64,000 nucleotides of DNA from JAOBAU01 sp034667465 (GTDB taxonomy: Bacteria > Acidobacteriota > Thermoanaerobaculia > Gp7-AA8), in contig JAXDJV010000027.1 of assembly GCA_034667465.1 (NCBI GenBank), forward strand, positions 189,870 through 253,869, read 5' to 3'. The notes under the pieces are model-generated. The model was not told where the DNA came from. It was given only the letters and a program-made list of their open reading frames with translations, and did no database searches. This document shows positions 8,579 to 16,427 of this stretch, one piece after another (within the stretch, counting starts at the first letter, position 1; each line of letters opens with the position of its first letter). Both the position numbers and the translations under genes were made by a program.

Positions 8579-9649
8579 ATGCGTACCTGTGAGCTCCGCA
8601 ACCTGCAACTCGTCACGTACGAGAACGGATTACGGCTCCAGCAGAAGCTCGTCGAGCTGCGCCAGAACGAGGAGCTTCCCGACCAGTTTCTCCTCCTCGA
8701 ACATCCGCCCGTCATCACCCTCGGCCGCGGCGGAAAGCTCGATCATCTCCTCGCCAGCAACGACGTCCTTCGCTCGAATCGCGTCCGTTTCTTCGAGACG
8801 ACGCGCGGCGGCGACATCACCTATCACGGTCCCGGTCAGCTCGTCGGCTATCCGATCCTGCATCTCGGCGAAGGGAAGCGCGACGTCCGCAAGTACGTGA
8901 CGAACCTCGAAGAAGTGCTGATCCGCACGGTCGCCGAATACGGCATCACCGCCGAGCGCGTCGACGGCAAGCGCGGCATCTGGGTCGGCAACGACAAGAT
9001 CGCGGCGATCGGCGTGCGCATCGCGCGCTGGGTCACCTCGCACGGCTTCGCGCTCAACGTCAGCACGAACCTCGAGCACTTCCGACTCATCACGCCGTGC
9101 GGTCTGCATGGCACCGGCGTCACCTCCATCGAACATCTCCTCGGGCGTCACGTTCCGATCGATGAGGTGCGCGCCATCGTCACGGCGAAATTCGCGGAGG
9201 TCTTCGAGCGCGAGCTCATCCCGCGCGACGACACCATCCGCCTCGTGAAAGTTCTCATCCACGACGGCGATCGCGTGCTGCTCCTTCATCGTCGCCCGGA
9301 GCGCGGCAACTTCTGGCAGCCGATCACCGGGTCCATCGAAGCCGGCGAACAGCCGCTCGAAACAGCGCGGCGCGAGATCGTCGAAGAGACCGGCAACGGC
9401 AGCGAGCCGAGCGAGATGGACCTTCGCCAGTCGTTCATGATCGAATCGCATTACCTCGCGGCGCGTTTCCCGACGCCGATCATCGCCAGCGAGATCGGCT
9501 TTCACGCGCGGCTCAGCCAGCATCTGCCGATCCGAATGGACGCCGAGGAACATGATGAGTACGGGTGGTTCTCGTTTGAAGAAGCGTACGCGCGCATCAA
9601 ATGGACGGATGACCGCGAAGCGCTGGAGAAACTGGAAGACATGCTATGA
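8579..9649 (+). CDS. lipB: LipB octanoyltransferase fused to a Nudix hydrolase domain
   Basis: 356 residues. Residues 1-215 are octanoyl-[ACP]:protein N-octanoyltransferase: RGGDITYHGPGQLVGYP, the catalytic lysine in NDKIAAIG and the catalytic cysteine in TPCGLHGTG, so the first step of lipoate assembly is expected to work. Residues about 225-356 are a Nudix domain with a nearly complete Nudix box (GSIEAGEQPLETARRE then EETG); the final hydrophobic position is Asn. The Nudix part resembles dNTP or dihydroneopterin-triphosphate pyrophosphatases. Standalone LipB is about 210-230 aa, so this is a true fusion. ATG 8579 is preferred; GTG 8573 is also possible. ATGA overlap with lipA. Confidence 0.92.
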   Translation: MRTCELRNLQLVTYENGLRLQQKLVELRQNEELPDQFLLLEHPPVITLGRGGKLDHLLASNDVLRSNRVRFFETTRGGDITYHGPGQLVGYPILHLGEGKRDVRKYVTNLEEVLIRTVAEYGITAERVDGKRGIWVGNDKIAAIGVRIARWVTSHGFALNVSTNLEHFRLITPCGLHGTGVTSIEHLLGRHVPIDEVRAIVTAKFAEVFERELIPRDDTIRLVKVLIHDGDRVLLLHRRPERGNFWQPITGSIEAGEQPLETARREIVEETGNGSEPSEMDLRQSFMIESHYLAARFPTPIIASEIGFHARLSQHLPIRMDAEEHDEYGWFSFEEAYARIKWTDDREALEKLEDML

Positions 9650-10566
9650 GCGCCGATGAATCAAAGCCGATCAACCGTCGCGCGGGACATCGTCCCGAAT
9701 GGCTGAAGATCCGCATCCCCGGCGATCTCGATCGGCTGCCGGTGTCGCGCCTGATGAACGATCTGGCGCTGAACACCGTCTGTCAGGAAGCGCGCTGCCC
9801 GAACATTTTCGAATGCTGGAACGCCGGCACCGCGACCTTCATGATCCTCGGCGAGATCTGCACGCGCCGCTGCACGTTTTGCGCGGTCGGCAAAGGAAAG
9901 CCGCTCAACGCTGATGCCGACGAACCGCGCCGCGTCGCCGAAGCCGTGGCGACGATGGGCGTGAAGCACGCCGTCATCACGATGGTGAATCGCGACGACA
10001 TGCCGGACGGCGGCGCCGAGCAGATGGCGGAAACCGTCATCGCCATTCGCGAACGAACCGGTGCCGCGGTCGAAGTGCTCATCTCCGATCTCGAAGGCAA
10101 TCGCGACGCGCTGCGCTCCGTGATCGCGTCCGCGCCTGAGGTGCTCGCACACAACGTCGAGACCGTCCCGCGGCTTTATCCGGCCGTTCGTCCGGTCGCG
10201 AAATACCGCCGCTCGCTCGACCTCCTGCGCTGGGCGCACGAAGAGCGAAACGTCAACATGCTGACCAAATCGTCGATCATGCTCGGCCTCGGTGAGACCG
10301 AGGATGAGATCATCGCCACGGCGCGCGATTTGCGGGACGCAGGCGTCGACATCTTCACGATGGGACAGTATCTTGCGCCTACCGGAAATCATCATCCGGT
10401 GCGCCGTTACTACACGCCCGAAGAGTTCATGGAGCTCGGCAACAAAGCCCGCGAGCTCGGCTTTCATCACGTCGAATCGGCGCCGCTCGTGCGCAGTTCC
10501 TATATGGCGCACCGTGCCGTACAATCCGCCGTCCAGGACCATGCCCCGAGTGACGTTCGCAGATGA
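9646..10566 (+). CDS. lipA: Lipoyl synthase
   Basis: 306-residue radical-SAM enzyme that inserts two sulphurs into protein-bound octanoyl groups. The auxiliary-cluster motif CQEARCPNIFEC (CX4CX5C) and the radical-SAM motif CTRRCTFC (CX3CX2C) are complete, and the C-terminal RSSY serine motif that ligates the auxiliary cluster is present. Normal length. It overlaps lipB by ATGA and is itself overlapped by the ferredoxin gene, so lipB, lipA and fdx form one tightly coupled unit. Confidence 0.97.
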   Translation: MSADESKPINRRAGHRPEWLKIRIPGDLDRLPVSRLMNDLALNTVCQEARCPNIFECWNAGTATFMILGEICTRRCTFCAVGKGKPLNADADEPRRVAEAVATMGVKHAVITMVNRDDMPDGGAEQMAETVIAIRERTGAAVEVLISDLEGNRDALRSVIASAPEVLAHNVETVPRLYPAVRPVAKYRRSLDLLRWAHEERNVNMLTKSSIMLGLGETEDEIIATARDLRDAGVDIFTMGQYLAPTGNHHPVRRYYTPEEFMELGNKARELGFHHVESAPLVRSSYMAHRAVQSAVQDHAPSDVRR

Positions 10567-10819
10567 ATCAAAGACGGCAGAATGCGCCGCCGGCCGAAGC
10601 ATGCTCGCCTGCGCGACCGAGATGGACGTTCGCCTCAGCCACGTCTGCGGCGGCGACGGCGCGTGTGGAACCTGCCGGATCGAAGTCGTCGAAGGATGGG
10701 CGAACCTGACGCCGCCGACGCCCGATGAAACGTACAAAGAGCTCGATCCGCCTTACCGTCTCGGCTGCCAGGCAAAGCTCCTCGGCGACGTCGTCGTCAA
10801 AGTGGCGCGAATCGAGTAA
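10541..10819 (+). CDS. 2Fe-2S ferredoxin
   Basis: 92 residues, plant/adrenodoxin-type fold. The cluster ligands are visible as CGGDGACGTC (C-x5-C-x2-C) plus the distant cysteine in LGCQAK. The start is ATG 10541, inside the last 26 nt of lipA in another frame. Placement directly behind lipA suggests it supplies electrons to LipA, or to cluster repair, but that is inference. The absence of any fused reductase domain makes it a simple carrier. Confidence 0.87.
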   Translation: MPRVTFADESKTAECAAGRSMLACATEMDVRLSHVCGGDGACGTCRIEVVEGWANLTPPTPDETYKELDPPYRLGCQAKLLGDVVVKVARIE

Positions 10820-10837
10820 TCCGCACGGAGTGAACAG

Positions 10838-11347
10838 ATGACCACCGTTGAAACTACGACCTCCCAACTGACCAACCAGCAGCTCGGCCAGCTCTATCAG
10901 TACACCGTCGAGGCGTACAAGCAGTTCCAGAAACTCGCCGAGTGGATGCCGAACCCGATCGTCGCGCAGATGTTCAAGCAGTTCGCGGTCGATGAGCGCG
11001 AGATCCGCGACCTTGTCGAGATGAAGATCGCTACGCTGACCGATGGCACGATCCGCAGCACGCTCGGCGCCGACGCGCTCTTCCAGGAAATGCTCGAAGG
11101 CGATCTCAGCGATCGCGGCAAGACCGAGTTCCTCATCTCGCGTGAACAGGCGATGGAACGGAAGCTTCGTTCGCTCGCCGCGTCCGCCGGTATCGGCGAT
11201 CGGCCGTTCCTCATCTACATCGCAGCCAGCAAAAAGGCTCACATCGTCGAGCTCGAGCGCGAGCTCGAACTGATCATGCTCGACGCGAGCTGGTACAAGC
11301 GCGAAGACGCACGCGACCGCATCATTCACGGCGTGCCTGCGGAATGA
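10838..11347 (+). CDS. Ferritin-like helical protein (hypothetical)
   Basis: 169 residues, predicted all-helical, with Glu/His-containing repeats in YTVEAYKQFQKLAEWM, FAVDEREIRDLVEMK, FLISREQAMERKLRS and KKAHIVELERELE. This resembles ferritin/rubrerythrin-like four-helix bundles, though a canonical ExxH di-iron set is not complete. ATG 10838 has a GGAGTGAAC ribosome site. It overlaps the IscA-like gene by ATGA, so it belongs to the LipA/iron-sulphur operon. Could store iron or act as a structural partner; function not established. Confidence 0.6.
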   Translation: MTTVETTTSQLTNQQLGQLYQYTVEAYKQFQKLAEWMPNPIVAQMFKQFAVDEREIRDLVEMKIATLTDGTIRSTLGADALFQEMLEGDLSDRGKTEFLISREQAMERKLRSLAASAGIGDRPFLIYIAASKKAHIVELERELELIMLDASWYKREDARDRIIHGVPAE

Positions 11348-11631
11348 ACCTCTCGCTCTCATCCGATGCCGCGTCGCATCTGCAGAGCGAGCTCGGCGCG
11401 CGACTGCTGCGGATCGCGTTCACGACCGGCTGTGGCGGCAGTGGCTATCGGCTGAGTTACGCGGATGAGCCGGTCGATGGCGATCGCATCGTCGAGCTCG
11501 ATGGCGTTCGCGTCGCGCTCGATGACATGTCGGCGAAACGACTCGAAGGCGCGGTGATTCAGTATGACGCGGATGAGGACGGTTACCGGCTCGATCATCC
11601 CGATGCCGTGGCCGCTGTGTGGTGCGGCTGA
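11344..11631 (+). CDS. IscA/HesB-like iron-sulphur protein
   Basis: 95 residues of the Fe-S_biosyn (HesB) fold. The first conserved cysteine is in TTGCGGSGYRLSY; the C-terminal CxC pair of classical A-type carriers is reduced to a single WCG at the very end. Such degenerate members exist as HesB-like proteins of unclear role. Translationally coupled (ATGA) to the ferritin-like gene. With LipA and ferredoxin upstream, a role in supplying or repairing LipA's clusters is plausible inference. Confidence 0.75.
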   Translation: MNLSLSSDAASHLQSELGARLLRIAFTTGCGGSGYRLSYADEPVDGDRIVELDGVRVALDDMSAKRLEGAVIQYDADEDGYRLDHPDAVAAVWCG

Positions 11632-11674
11632 GTTCGCCGGGACTTATCTCTGCCGCGTAATCGTTCTGTCGGTC

Positions 11675-12301
11675 ATGCGCAACATTCTGTCTGCCGTGCT
11701 TTGTGTGATCGCCGTCTGTGCGCTCGCGCAGCAAAACACGCCGATGCCTCGCGCTCAGGCGCGCGCCGTCGATGCGCGACTGCCGATGACACAGCAATCG
11801 CCGGCGCAGAACGTGTCGCTGCGGCATGTTGAGATTCCGGCCGACATGACCGGCGACGAGCTCGCGATTCCGGTCGCCGGCATCGAGAAGACTTCGCTCG
11901 TCGATACATGGGGCCAGTCGCGCGTCGGACATCTGCACAGCGCGATCGACATCATGGCCGCGCGCGGTACGCCGGTCGTTTCTGCCGCGGGCGGCACGGT
12001 GCTCAAGCTCTTCACCAGCCGCGCCGGCGGCTTGACTGTCTACGTCGCCGATCCGGCGAAGACATGGGTTTACTACTACGCCCATCTCGATTCGTACGCG
12101 CCAGGACTGCAGCCCGGATTGCACGTCGCGCAGGGCGACGTCCTCGGCTTCGTCGGCACGACCGGCAACGCCTCGCCCGACGCGCCGCATCTTCATTTCG
12201 AGATCGAGCGCCTTCCGCCCTCCGGCGAATGGTGGCGCGGTGAACCGGTCAATCCGTATCCGATTCTGATGGCGCGCGGCCGGACGTTCGACAGCCGCTA
12301 A
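11675..12301 (+). CDS. Exported M23 (LytM) family metallopeptidase
   Basis: 208 residues. Signal peptide MRNILSAVLCVIAVCALAQ, then a LytM domain (about residues 95-195) with the zinc ligands HSAIDIMA (HxxxD) and HLHFE (HxH). The fold and motifs are those of D,D- or glycyl-glycine endopeptidases acting on peptidoglycan, so it is likely a cell-wall hydrolase or its regulator. The start is ATG 11675, which places the signal peptide at the N-terminus; earlier in-frame starts would add a non-signal leader. Confidence 0.87.
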   Translation: MRNILSAVLCVIAVCALAQQNTPMPRAQARAVDARLPMTQQSPAQNVSLRHVEIPADMTGDELAIPVAGIEKTSLVDTWGQSRVGHLHSAIDIMAARGTPVVSAAGGTVLKLFTSRAGGLTVYVADPAKTWVYYYAHLDSYAPGLQPGLHVAQGDVLGFVGTTGNASPDAPHLHFEIERLPPSGEWWRGEPVNPYPILMARGRTFDSR

Positions 12302-12337
12302 GACGCCACCACAGCGGCGCATCGCGAATGGCATGCG

Positions 12338-12427
12338 GTCATCCTGAGCGTCAGCGAAGGATCCGGGCGGAAGGCTGCGGCAACGTACCGCCCATCCGCC
12401 AGATCCCTCGCTCACGCTCGGGATGAC
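12338..12427 (+). repeat. GTCATCC-type inverted-repeat element, copy 1
   Basis: Left arm 12338-12363 begins GTCATCCTGAGCG; right arm 12402-12427 ends CGCTCGGGATGAC. The 26-nt arms pair imperfectly around a 38-nt spacer. The rest of the 12302-12467 gap holds no gene. A second copy is at 15936-16029. Confidence 0.8.
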
Positions 12428-12467
12428 TTCGTTCGATCGACACCAGCTCCAGCGAGCGGATCGTCCG

Positions 12468-12821
12468 TCATGCTTCTCTGAGCGTGAGCGCCGTCCAGCC
12501 AGCCGCCGCGAGATCGATGAAGCCGAGCAGCAGGACTGACTTCGGCATCTGTCCGGACGCGACGAGTGCCGCGCAGCCGGCCGCGAAACTGACCCGAACA
12601 TAAACCGACGCGCGAATGTACGGCAGGCATTCAGCGCGCGCGCCGACGATGTCGTAAGAGCCGATCACGAGCGCCAGCAGACCGACGACGCGCGCCCAGC
12701 CGGCGGTCGCTGGCGGCAGTTGCAGCAGCGACACCGGCATCGCCGGCGCGACGACGAACGCGATCCCGACCGCGACGACATAGATGCCGAAAGCGAACAG
12801 CGTTCGCGCAGGTTTGCTCAT
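12468..12821 (-). CDS. Small four-helix integral membrane protein (hypothetical)
   Basis: 117 residues with about four hydrophobic segments (TLFAFGIYVVAVGIAFVV; VVGLLALVIGSYDIVGA; a third around ASVYVRVSFAAGCAALV; and VLLLGFIDLAAAGWTAL). No cofactor or catalytic motif is visible. The start at 12821 (MSKPARTLF) puts the first helix near the N-terminus. Diverges from the EamA transporter. Function unknown. Confidence 0.65.
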   Translation of the reverse strand: MSKPARTLFAFGIYVVAVGIAFVVAPAMPVSLLQLPPATAGWARVVGLLALVIGSYDIVGARAECLPYIRASVYVRVSFAAGCAALVASGQMPKSVLLLGFIDLAAAGWTALTLREA

Positions 12822-12865
12822 CGCGTTTCTTCGGATCGCGCGAAGTTTACTACTACGATGCGCGC

Positions 12866-13723
12866 ATGGCCGTCGGCACCCGGACCGCATCGCTCACGCT
12901 GCTTGCGCTGATCGCTTTCGCCTCCAATTCGTTGCTGACGAGACTCGCACTCGGCACGCATCAGATCGACGCCGCGACCTTCACCGCCATCCGCCTCGCC
13001 GCCGGCGCGATCGTTTTGACGCTCATCGTTCGCGCGCAGGCGGGATCGTGGACTCCGCTGCGCGGCCGCGATCTGCGCGGACCGCTGGCGCTCTTCGCAT
13101 ACGCGGCGCCGTTCTCATTCGCGTATCTGCGCATCGGCGCAGCGGTCGGCGCGCTCGTGCTCTTCGGCGTCGTGCAACTGACGATGATCGGCTATGCGCT
13201 TTTCGCCGGCGAACGGCCGACCGCGATGACGTGGGCCGGCATCGCCCTCGCCTGTTTCGGTCTCGCGTTTCTGACCGTGCCGTCCGTGGCGCAACCTGAT
13301 CCGATCGGTCTGCTGCTGATGACCGTCGCCGGCGTCGCGTGGGGTGTCTATTCGCTGGCAGGCAGAAAGTCGCTGGAACCGCTGGCCGCGAATGCGCGCA
13401 GCTTTCTCTGGAGCACTCCCCTGGCAATTCTCCTCGTCGTCGTTGCGCGTACCGCGGCGACGACGACCAGCCTGGGAATCATCCTCGCGCTGATCTCCGG
13501 CGCGATCACGTCCGGACTCGGCTACGCGATCTGGTATCGCGCGCTGCGACATCTGTCCGTCACGCAGGCCGCGGTCGCGCAGCTCACCGTACCGATCATC
13601 GCCGCACTCGCGGCGGTCGGACTCCTCAACGAACGTCTGACGACGCGGCTCATCATCGCCGGCGCCGCCGTCCTGCCGGGAGTCGGACTCGTACTCCTTG
13701 CACGCGCGCGCCGCGCCGTTTGA
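12866..13723 (+). CDS. EamA/DMT-family permease
   Basis: 285 residues with about ten transmembrane helices in two EamA repeats (first ends near PSVAQPDPIG, second starts LLLMTVAGVAWGVYSLAGR). The family exports metabolites or amino acids; substrate not predictable. A TACGAT box ends 6 nt before the ATG and no ribosome site is seen, fitting a leaderless message. Converges on the nucleoside hydrolase-like gene with 5 nt between stops. Confidence 0.85.
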   Translation: MAVGTRTASLTLLALIAFASNSLLTRLALGTHQIDAATFTAIRLAAGAIVLTLIVRAQAGSWTPLRGRDLRGPLALFAYAAPFSFAYLRIGAAVGALVLFGVVQLTMIGYALFAGERPTAMTWAGIALACFGLAFLTVPSVAQPDPIGLLLMTVAGVAWGVYSLAGRKSLEPLAANARSFLWSTPLAILLVVVARTAATTTSLGIILALISGAITSGLGYAIWYRALRHLSVTQAAVAQLTVPIIAALAAVGLLNERLTTRLIIAGAAVLPGVGLVLLARARRAV

Positions 13724-13728
13724 GGGAA

Positions 13729-14826
13729 TCACTTCATCTTCAGAAACGCGCGCACCGCAAGCTCGAAACGCTGCTGATCGTCGGCGCTTCGATACGCGGT
13801 GCACGTCCGCACGCTCCTCGACTGCGAGAGCTGCGGCGCGAGCCACAGCTGCACCGCTTCGCGATCGAGCGACGTCTTCTGCGTCGACGAATGACCGGCG
13901 CATCCGCCGAGCCGGTTGTACGGATCGCTGCTCCCCGACGAACACTGTTTGATCACAAAGTTCGCATCGCTGCACGCGAATGCGTCCGGATGCGATGCGT
14001 ACCAGACCGCGTTCGAATCCCACGGATGGAACCCGTCCTCATCGAACACCTTCTGCCAGAAATCGATCCACGGCATCGTCCCGTCATAGACGAATCGCTG
14101 CAGCGGTGTGCCATCGCGCAACTCCGCAACGAACGATCGCGGCACGAGGACCTGCTTCGTCAGCCCGAACTGCAGAAACGTCACGTGCACGCTGCTCTGA
14201 TTCAGCAGGACGTCGAGCGCGCGGTTGTCCATCACCAGGTTGAAATCGGTCAGCCCGTCGATCTTTCCGATCGCGAACTGCTCGTCGGGCGCGCGTCCCA
14301 TGATGGCGATCACCTCGTCGATGTTTTCGACGACCGCATCGGGAGCGTTCAGCACGAGACAACCGATATCGGTGAGCGGACCGATGGCGACGATCGTCGC
14401 GCGTCCCGCGCGCAGCACCGACATCATGGCGCGCACCGCGTCGTTCTCGCAGTCACGCATGATCGGACGGCTGTTCAGCGTCGCCTGCGGATTGTCGAGT
14501 GCCACCGCTGCGCCACGCGGGCGAGGCACGCGCGAACGGAGGAGGTCGCCGAGGAGACGATCGCTGACGACCTGTTCCGCGGCGACGTTCGAGTTGCCGA
14601 GCACCGTCGCGACGAGCTTCACATCGAGACGATCGTCGGCGAGCGCCATCGGCACCGCCCAGCCATCGTCGGCGTCATCCATCAACCGCCAGCCGCCCTG
14701 CAGTCCGAGCGCGAGATCGGACGAGATGATCACCCGCTTGCGCGCCGGCCCTTTCGTCTCAGCCGCCGCGAGCGGGATGGCAATCACGAGCAGCAGCGCG
14801 AAGAACGAGCGTGCGAAGCATTTCAT
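13729..14826 (-). CDS. Exported nucleoside hydrolase-like protein
   Basis: 365 residues. Signal peptide MKCFARSFFALLLVIAIPLAAA, followed by an inosine/uridine-preferring nucleoside hydrolase-like fold: DDADDGWAVPMALADDRLDV, AIGPLTDIGCLVL and IDGLTDFNLVMD match the family layout. The usual N-terminal DxDxGxDDA calcium motif is split: SSDLALG comes first and DDADDG about 10 residues later. Activity is therefore uncertain. The C-terminal 100 residues carry several cysteines, consistent with a periplasmic disulphide-bonded protein. Lies downstream of the DHFR-like gene on the same strand, 3 nt apart. Confidence 0.75.
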   Translation of the reverse strand: MKCFARSFFALLLVIAIPLAAAETKGPARKRVIISSDLALGLQGGWRLMDDADDGWAVPMALADDRLDVKLVATVLGNSNVAAEQVVSDRLLGDLLRSRVPRPRGAAVALDNPQATLNSRPIMRDCENDAVRAMMSVLRAGRATIVAIGPLTDIGCLVLNAPDAVVENIDEVIAIMGRAPDEQFAIGKIDGLTDFNLVMDNRALDVLLNQSSVHVTFLQFGLTKQVLVPRSFVAELRDGTPLQRFVYDGTMPWIDFWQKVFDEDGFHPWDSNAVWYASHPDAFACSDANFVIKQCSSGSSDPYNRLGGCAGHSSTQKTSLDREAVQLWLAPQLSQSRSVRTCTAYRSADDQQRFELAVRAFLKMK

Positions 14827-14829
14827 CCA

Positions 14830-15393
14830 TCAATCATCGACCTTCGGGACGTACGAGAGCAACGTGCTTCCGGACTTGAATTCACGCGTCTTCGTCACCT
14901 GGAAGTCGATTCGCTTTTTCAGGCCGCTGAACAGCGGCGTCCCGCCGGCGATCGCAACCGGATTGACCATCAGCTGAATCTCATCGATCAAACCTTCCGG
15001 CAGCAGACTGACGCAAAGAACATTGCTCCCGAGAATGACGATGTTGCTTCCCGCCTGCTCTTTGAGTTTCCTCACCTCGGCGATCACGTCGCCGCTGATG
15101 ACCGTCACCTTGCTCCACCCCGGTTCGAACGGCTTGTGCGCCGCGACGATCTTCGGCATCGCGTTCATGAACTCGGCAATCTCCGGCTTCGCTTCCTTCG
15201 CCTGCGCCGTCGGCCAGAAGCCTTTCATCATTTCGTACGTGCGATGCCCGAACAGCAACGTCCCGCCGCCTTTGCTCTGCTCGCGAAAGAATGTGTTGTC
15301 CTCGTCATCGCCTTTGAAGAATGAAAGGTCGTGCTTCTCGCCTTCGAAGTAGCCATTCACCGTCACATTCATGAACATCGAGATCGTTCGCAT
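14830..15393 (-). CDS. Dihydrofolate reductase-family protein (RibD C-terminal fold)
   Basis: 187 residues. MNVTVNGYFEG at the N-terminus, FGHRTYEMMKGFWP, VISGDVIAEVRKLKEQ and ILGSNVLCVSLL-EGLIDEIQLMVNPVAIAGGTPLF match the RibD-C/DHFR-like oxidoreductases, NADPH-dependent enzymes whose substrates are mostly unknown. ATG 15393 has a strong GGAGGAC site. Upstream of the nucleoside hydrolase-like gene, likely cotranscribed. Confidence 0.85.
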   Translation of the reverse strand: MRTISMFMNVTVNGYFEGEKHDLSFFKGDDEDNTFFREQSKGGGTLLFGHRTYEMMKGFWPTAQAKEAKPEIAEFMNAMPKIVAAHKPFEPGWSKVTVISGDVIAEVRKLKEQAGSNIVILGSNVLCVSLLPEGLIDEIQLMVNPVAIAGGTPLFSGLKKRIDFQVTKTREFKSGSTLLSYVPKVDD

Positions 15394-15429
15394 CTGTCCT
15401 CCGGCCCGGGATCGTAAGATGCTGCCGCG

Positions 15430-15951
15430 ATGCGCATCATCACGCTCAACGGCAGTCTGCGCGCGCGGTCGTCGAACGCCGCGCTGCTGCGCGCCGCAGC
15501 GAAGGTCGCGCCAGAATCGATGCAGCTCCTGGCGTACGACGGGATCGCCTCGCTCCCCCACTTCAATCCCGACCTCGACGCCGAAGAAAGCGAGCCACCG
15601 GCGCCGGTTCGCGAGTTGCGCGAGCTGCTGATCGGCGCCGACGCGATTCTCATTTCGTGTCCCGAATACGCGCACGGCGTCCCCGGCGCATTCAAAAATT
15701 TGTTGGACTGGCTCGTTTCCGTTGGAGAGCTCGTGGACAAGCCGGTGGCGCTGCTGAACGCGTCGCCGAGCGGCGGCGACTACGCGCAGGCGGCGCTGCT
15801 CGAGACGCTGCGGACGATGAACTGGCGCGTCATCGAAGAGGCGTCACTGATGAAACCATTCGTGCGCAGCAGGATCGTCGATGAACTAACCGACGCCGAG
15901 GCGTTAGCCACGTTGCGCAAAGCAATCGCCGCCCTGTCATCCCGAGCGTAG
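15430..15951 (+). CDS. NADPH-dependent FMN reductase family protein
   Basis: 173 residues, flavodoxin-like fold. The phosphate-binding loop LNGSLRARSSNAALL lies at the N-terminus, and CPEYAHGVPGAFKNLLDW near residue 76 is the conserved flavin-contact motif. Expected to reduce FMN or quinones with NAD(P)H. A TAAGAT box ends 9 nt before the ATG. The stop codon and last residues come from an inverted-repeat element (15936-16029), suggesting the original C-terminus was replaced. Confidence 0.88.
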   Translation: MRIITLNGSLRARSSNAALLRAAAKVAPESMQLLAYDGIASLPHFNPDLDAEESEPPAPVRELRELLIGADAILISCPEYAHGVPGAFKNLLDWLVSVGELVDKPVALLNASPSGGDYAQAALLETLRTMNWRVIEEASLMKPFVRSRIVDELTDAEALATLRKAIAALSSRA

Positions 15952-16029
15952 CGAGGGATCCGGGCGGGCGGGGGGCCAGGATCTTCGAGTCCCCTACCAC
16001 CCGGATCCCTCGCTGACGCTCGGGATGAC
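15936..16029 (+). repeat. GTCATCC-type inverted-repeat element, copy 2
   Basis: Left arm 15936-15960 starts GTCATCCCGAGCGTAGCG; right arm 16004-16029 ends CGCTCGGGATGAC. The arms extend with CCGGG/CCCGG to about 30 bp with one indel, around a roughly 35-nt spacer. It overlaps the 3' end of the FMN reductase gene. Confidence 0.85.
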
Positions 16030-16056
16030 GGCGGTTCGCGACGGTATACTGACGTC

Positions 16057-16392
16057 ATGTTCGCGCGCGCGATCGCCATCGCGCTTCTCGTGGCAGGCGC
16101 CTTCGGCGTCACGACACCGCTGCTCGCGGCGGCGATGCGTACGACACCACGCTGCTGCCACACCACCGCCTGCCCGATGATGAAACAACAGTCGAGCGGC
16201 ACGCGGTGGGCGGCATGCGATCCCGATCAGAATTCGATGTCGCGCGGCTCGCACGCTCCGGCGATCCTCACGACGGCGGTCGAATTCGCGCATGTGACCG
16301 GCGCCGCGCAATCGCTGGCGGCAACCGTCATCGCGATGACCTCCGTCTCCTCGTTCGCGATCGAACATCCTCCTCGCCGCCACTTCGTCTGA
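16057..16392 (+). CDS. Small exported protein with CC...C motif (hypothetical)
   Basis: 111 residues. Signal peptide or N-terminal anchor (MFARAIAIALLVAGAFGVTTPLLAA in parts), then a short cysteine/methionine/histidine stretch TPRCCHTTACPMMKQQ that could bind a soft metal such as copper, followed by a second hydrophobic segment around residues 80-98. No recognised family. A TATACT box ends 6 nt before the ATG without a ribosome site. Upstream of and probably cotranscribed with the outer-membrane protein, 35 nt apart. Confidence 0.55.
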   Translation: MFARAIAIALLVAGAFGVTTPLLAAAMRTTPRCCHTTACPMMKQQSSGTRWAACDPDQNSMSRGSHAPAILTTAVEFAHVTGAAQSLAATVIAMTSVSSFAIEHPPRRHFV

Positions 16393-16427
16393 CGCATTCC
16401 GTCATTCGAAGACGAAGGAGGATTCCC

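Noticed and set aside
13339..15324. 661-residue plus-strand open frame
   Set aside because: It is antisense to the nucleoside hydrolase-like and DHFR-like genes; composition is Arg/His-rich as expected from the mirrored codon bias of this GC-rich genome.
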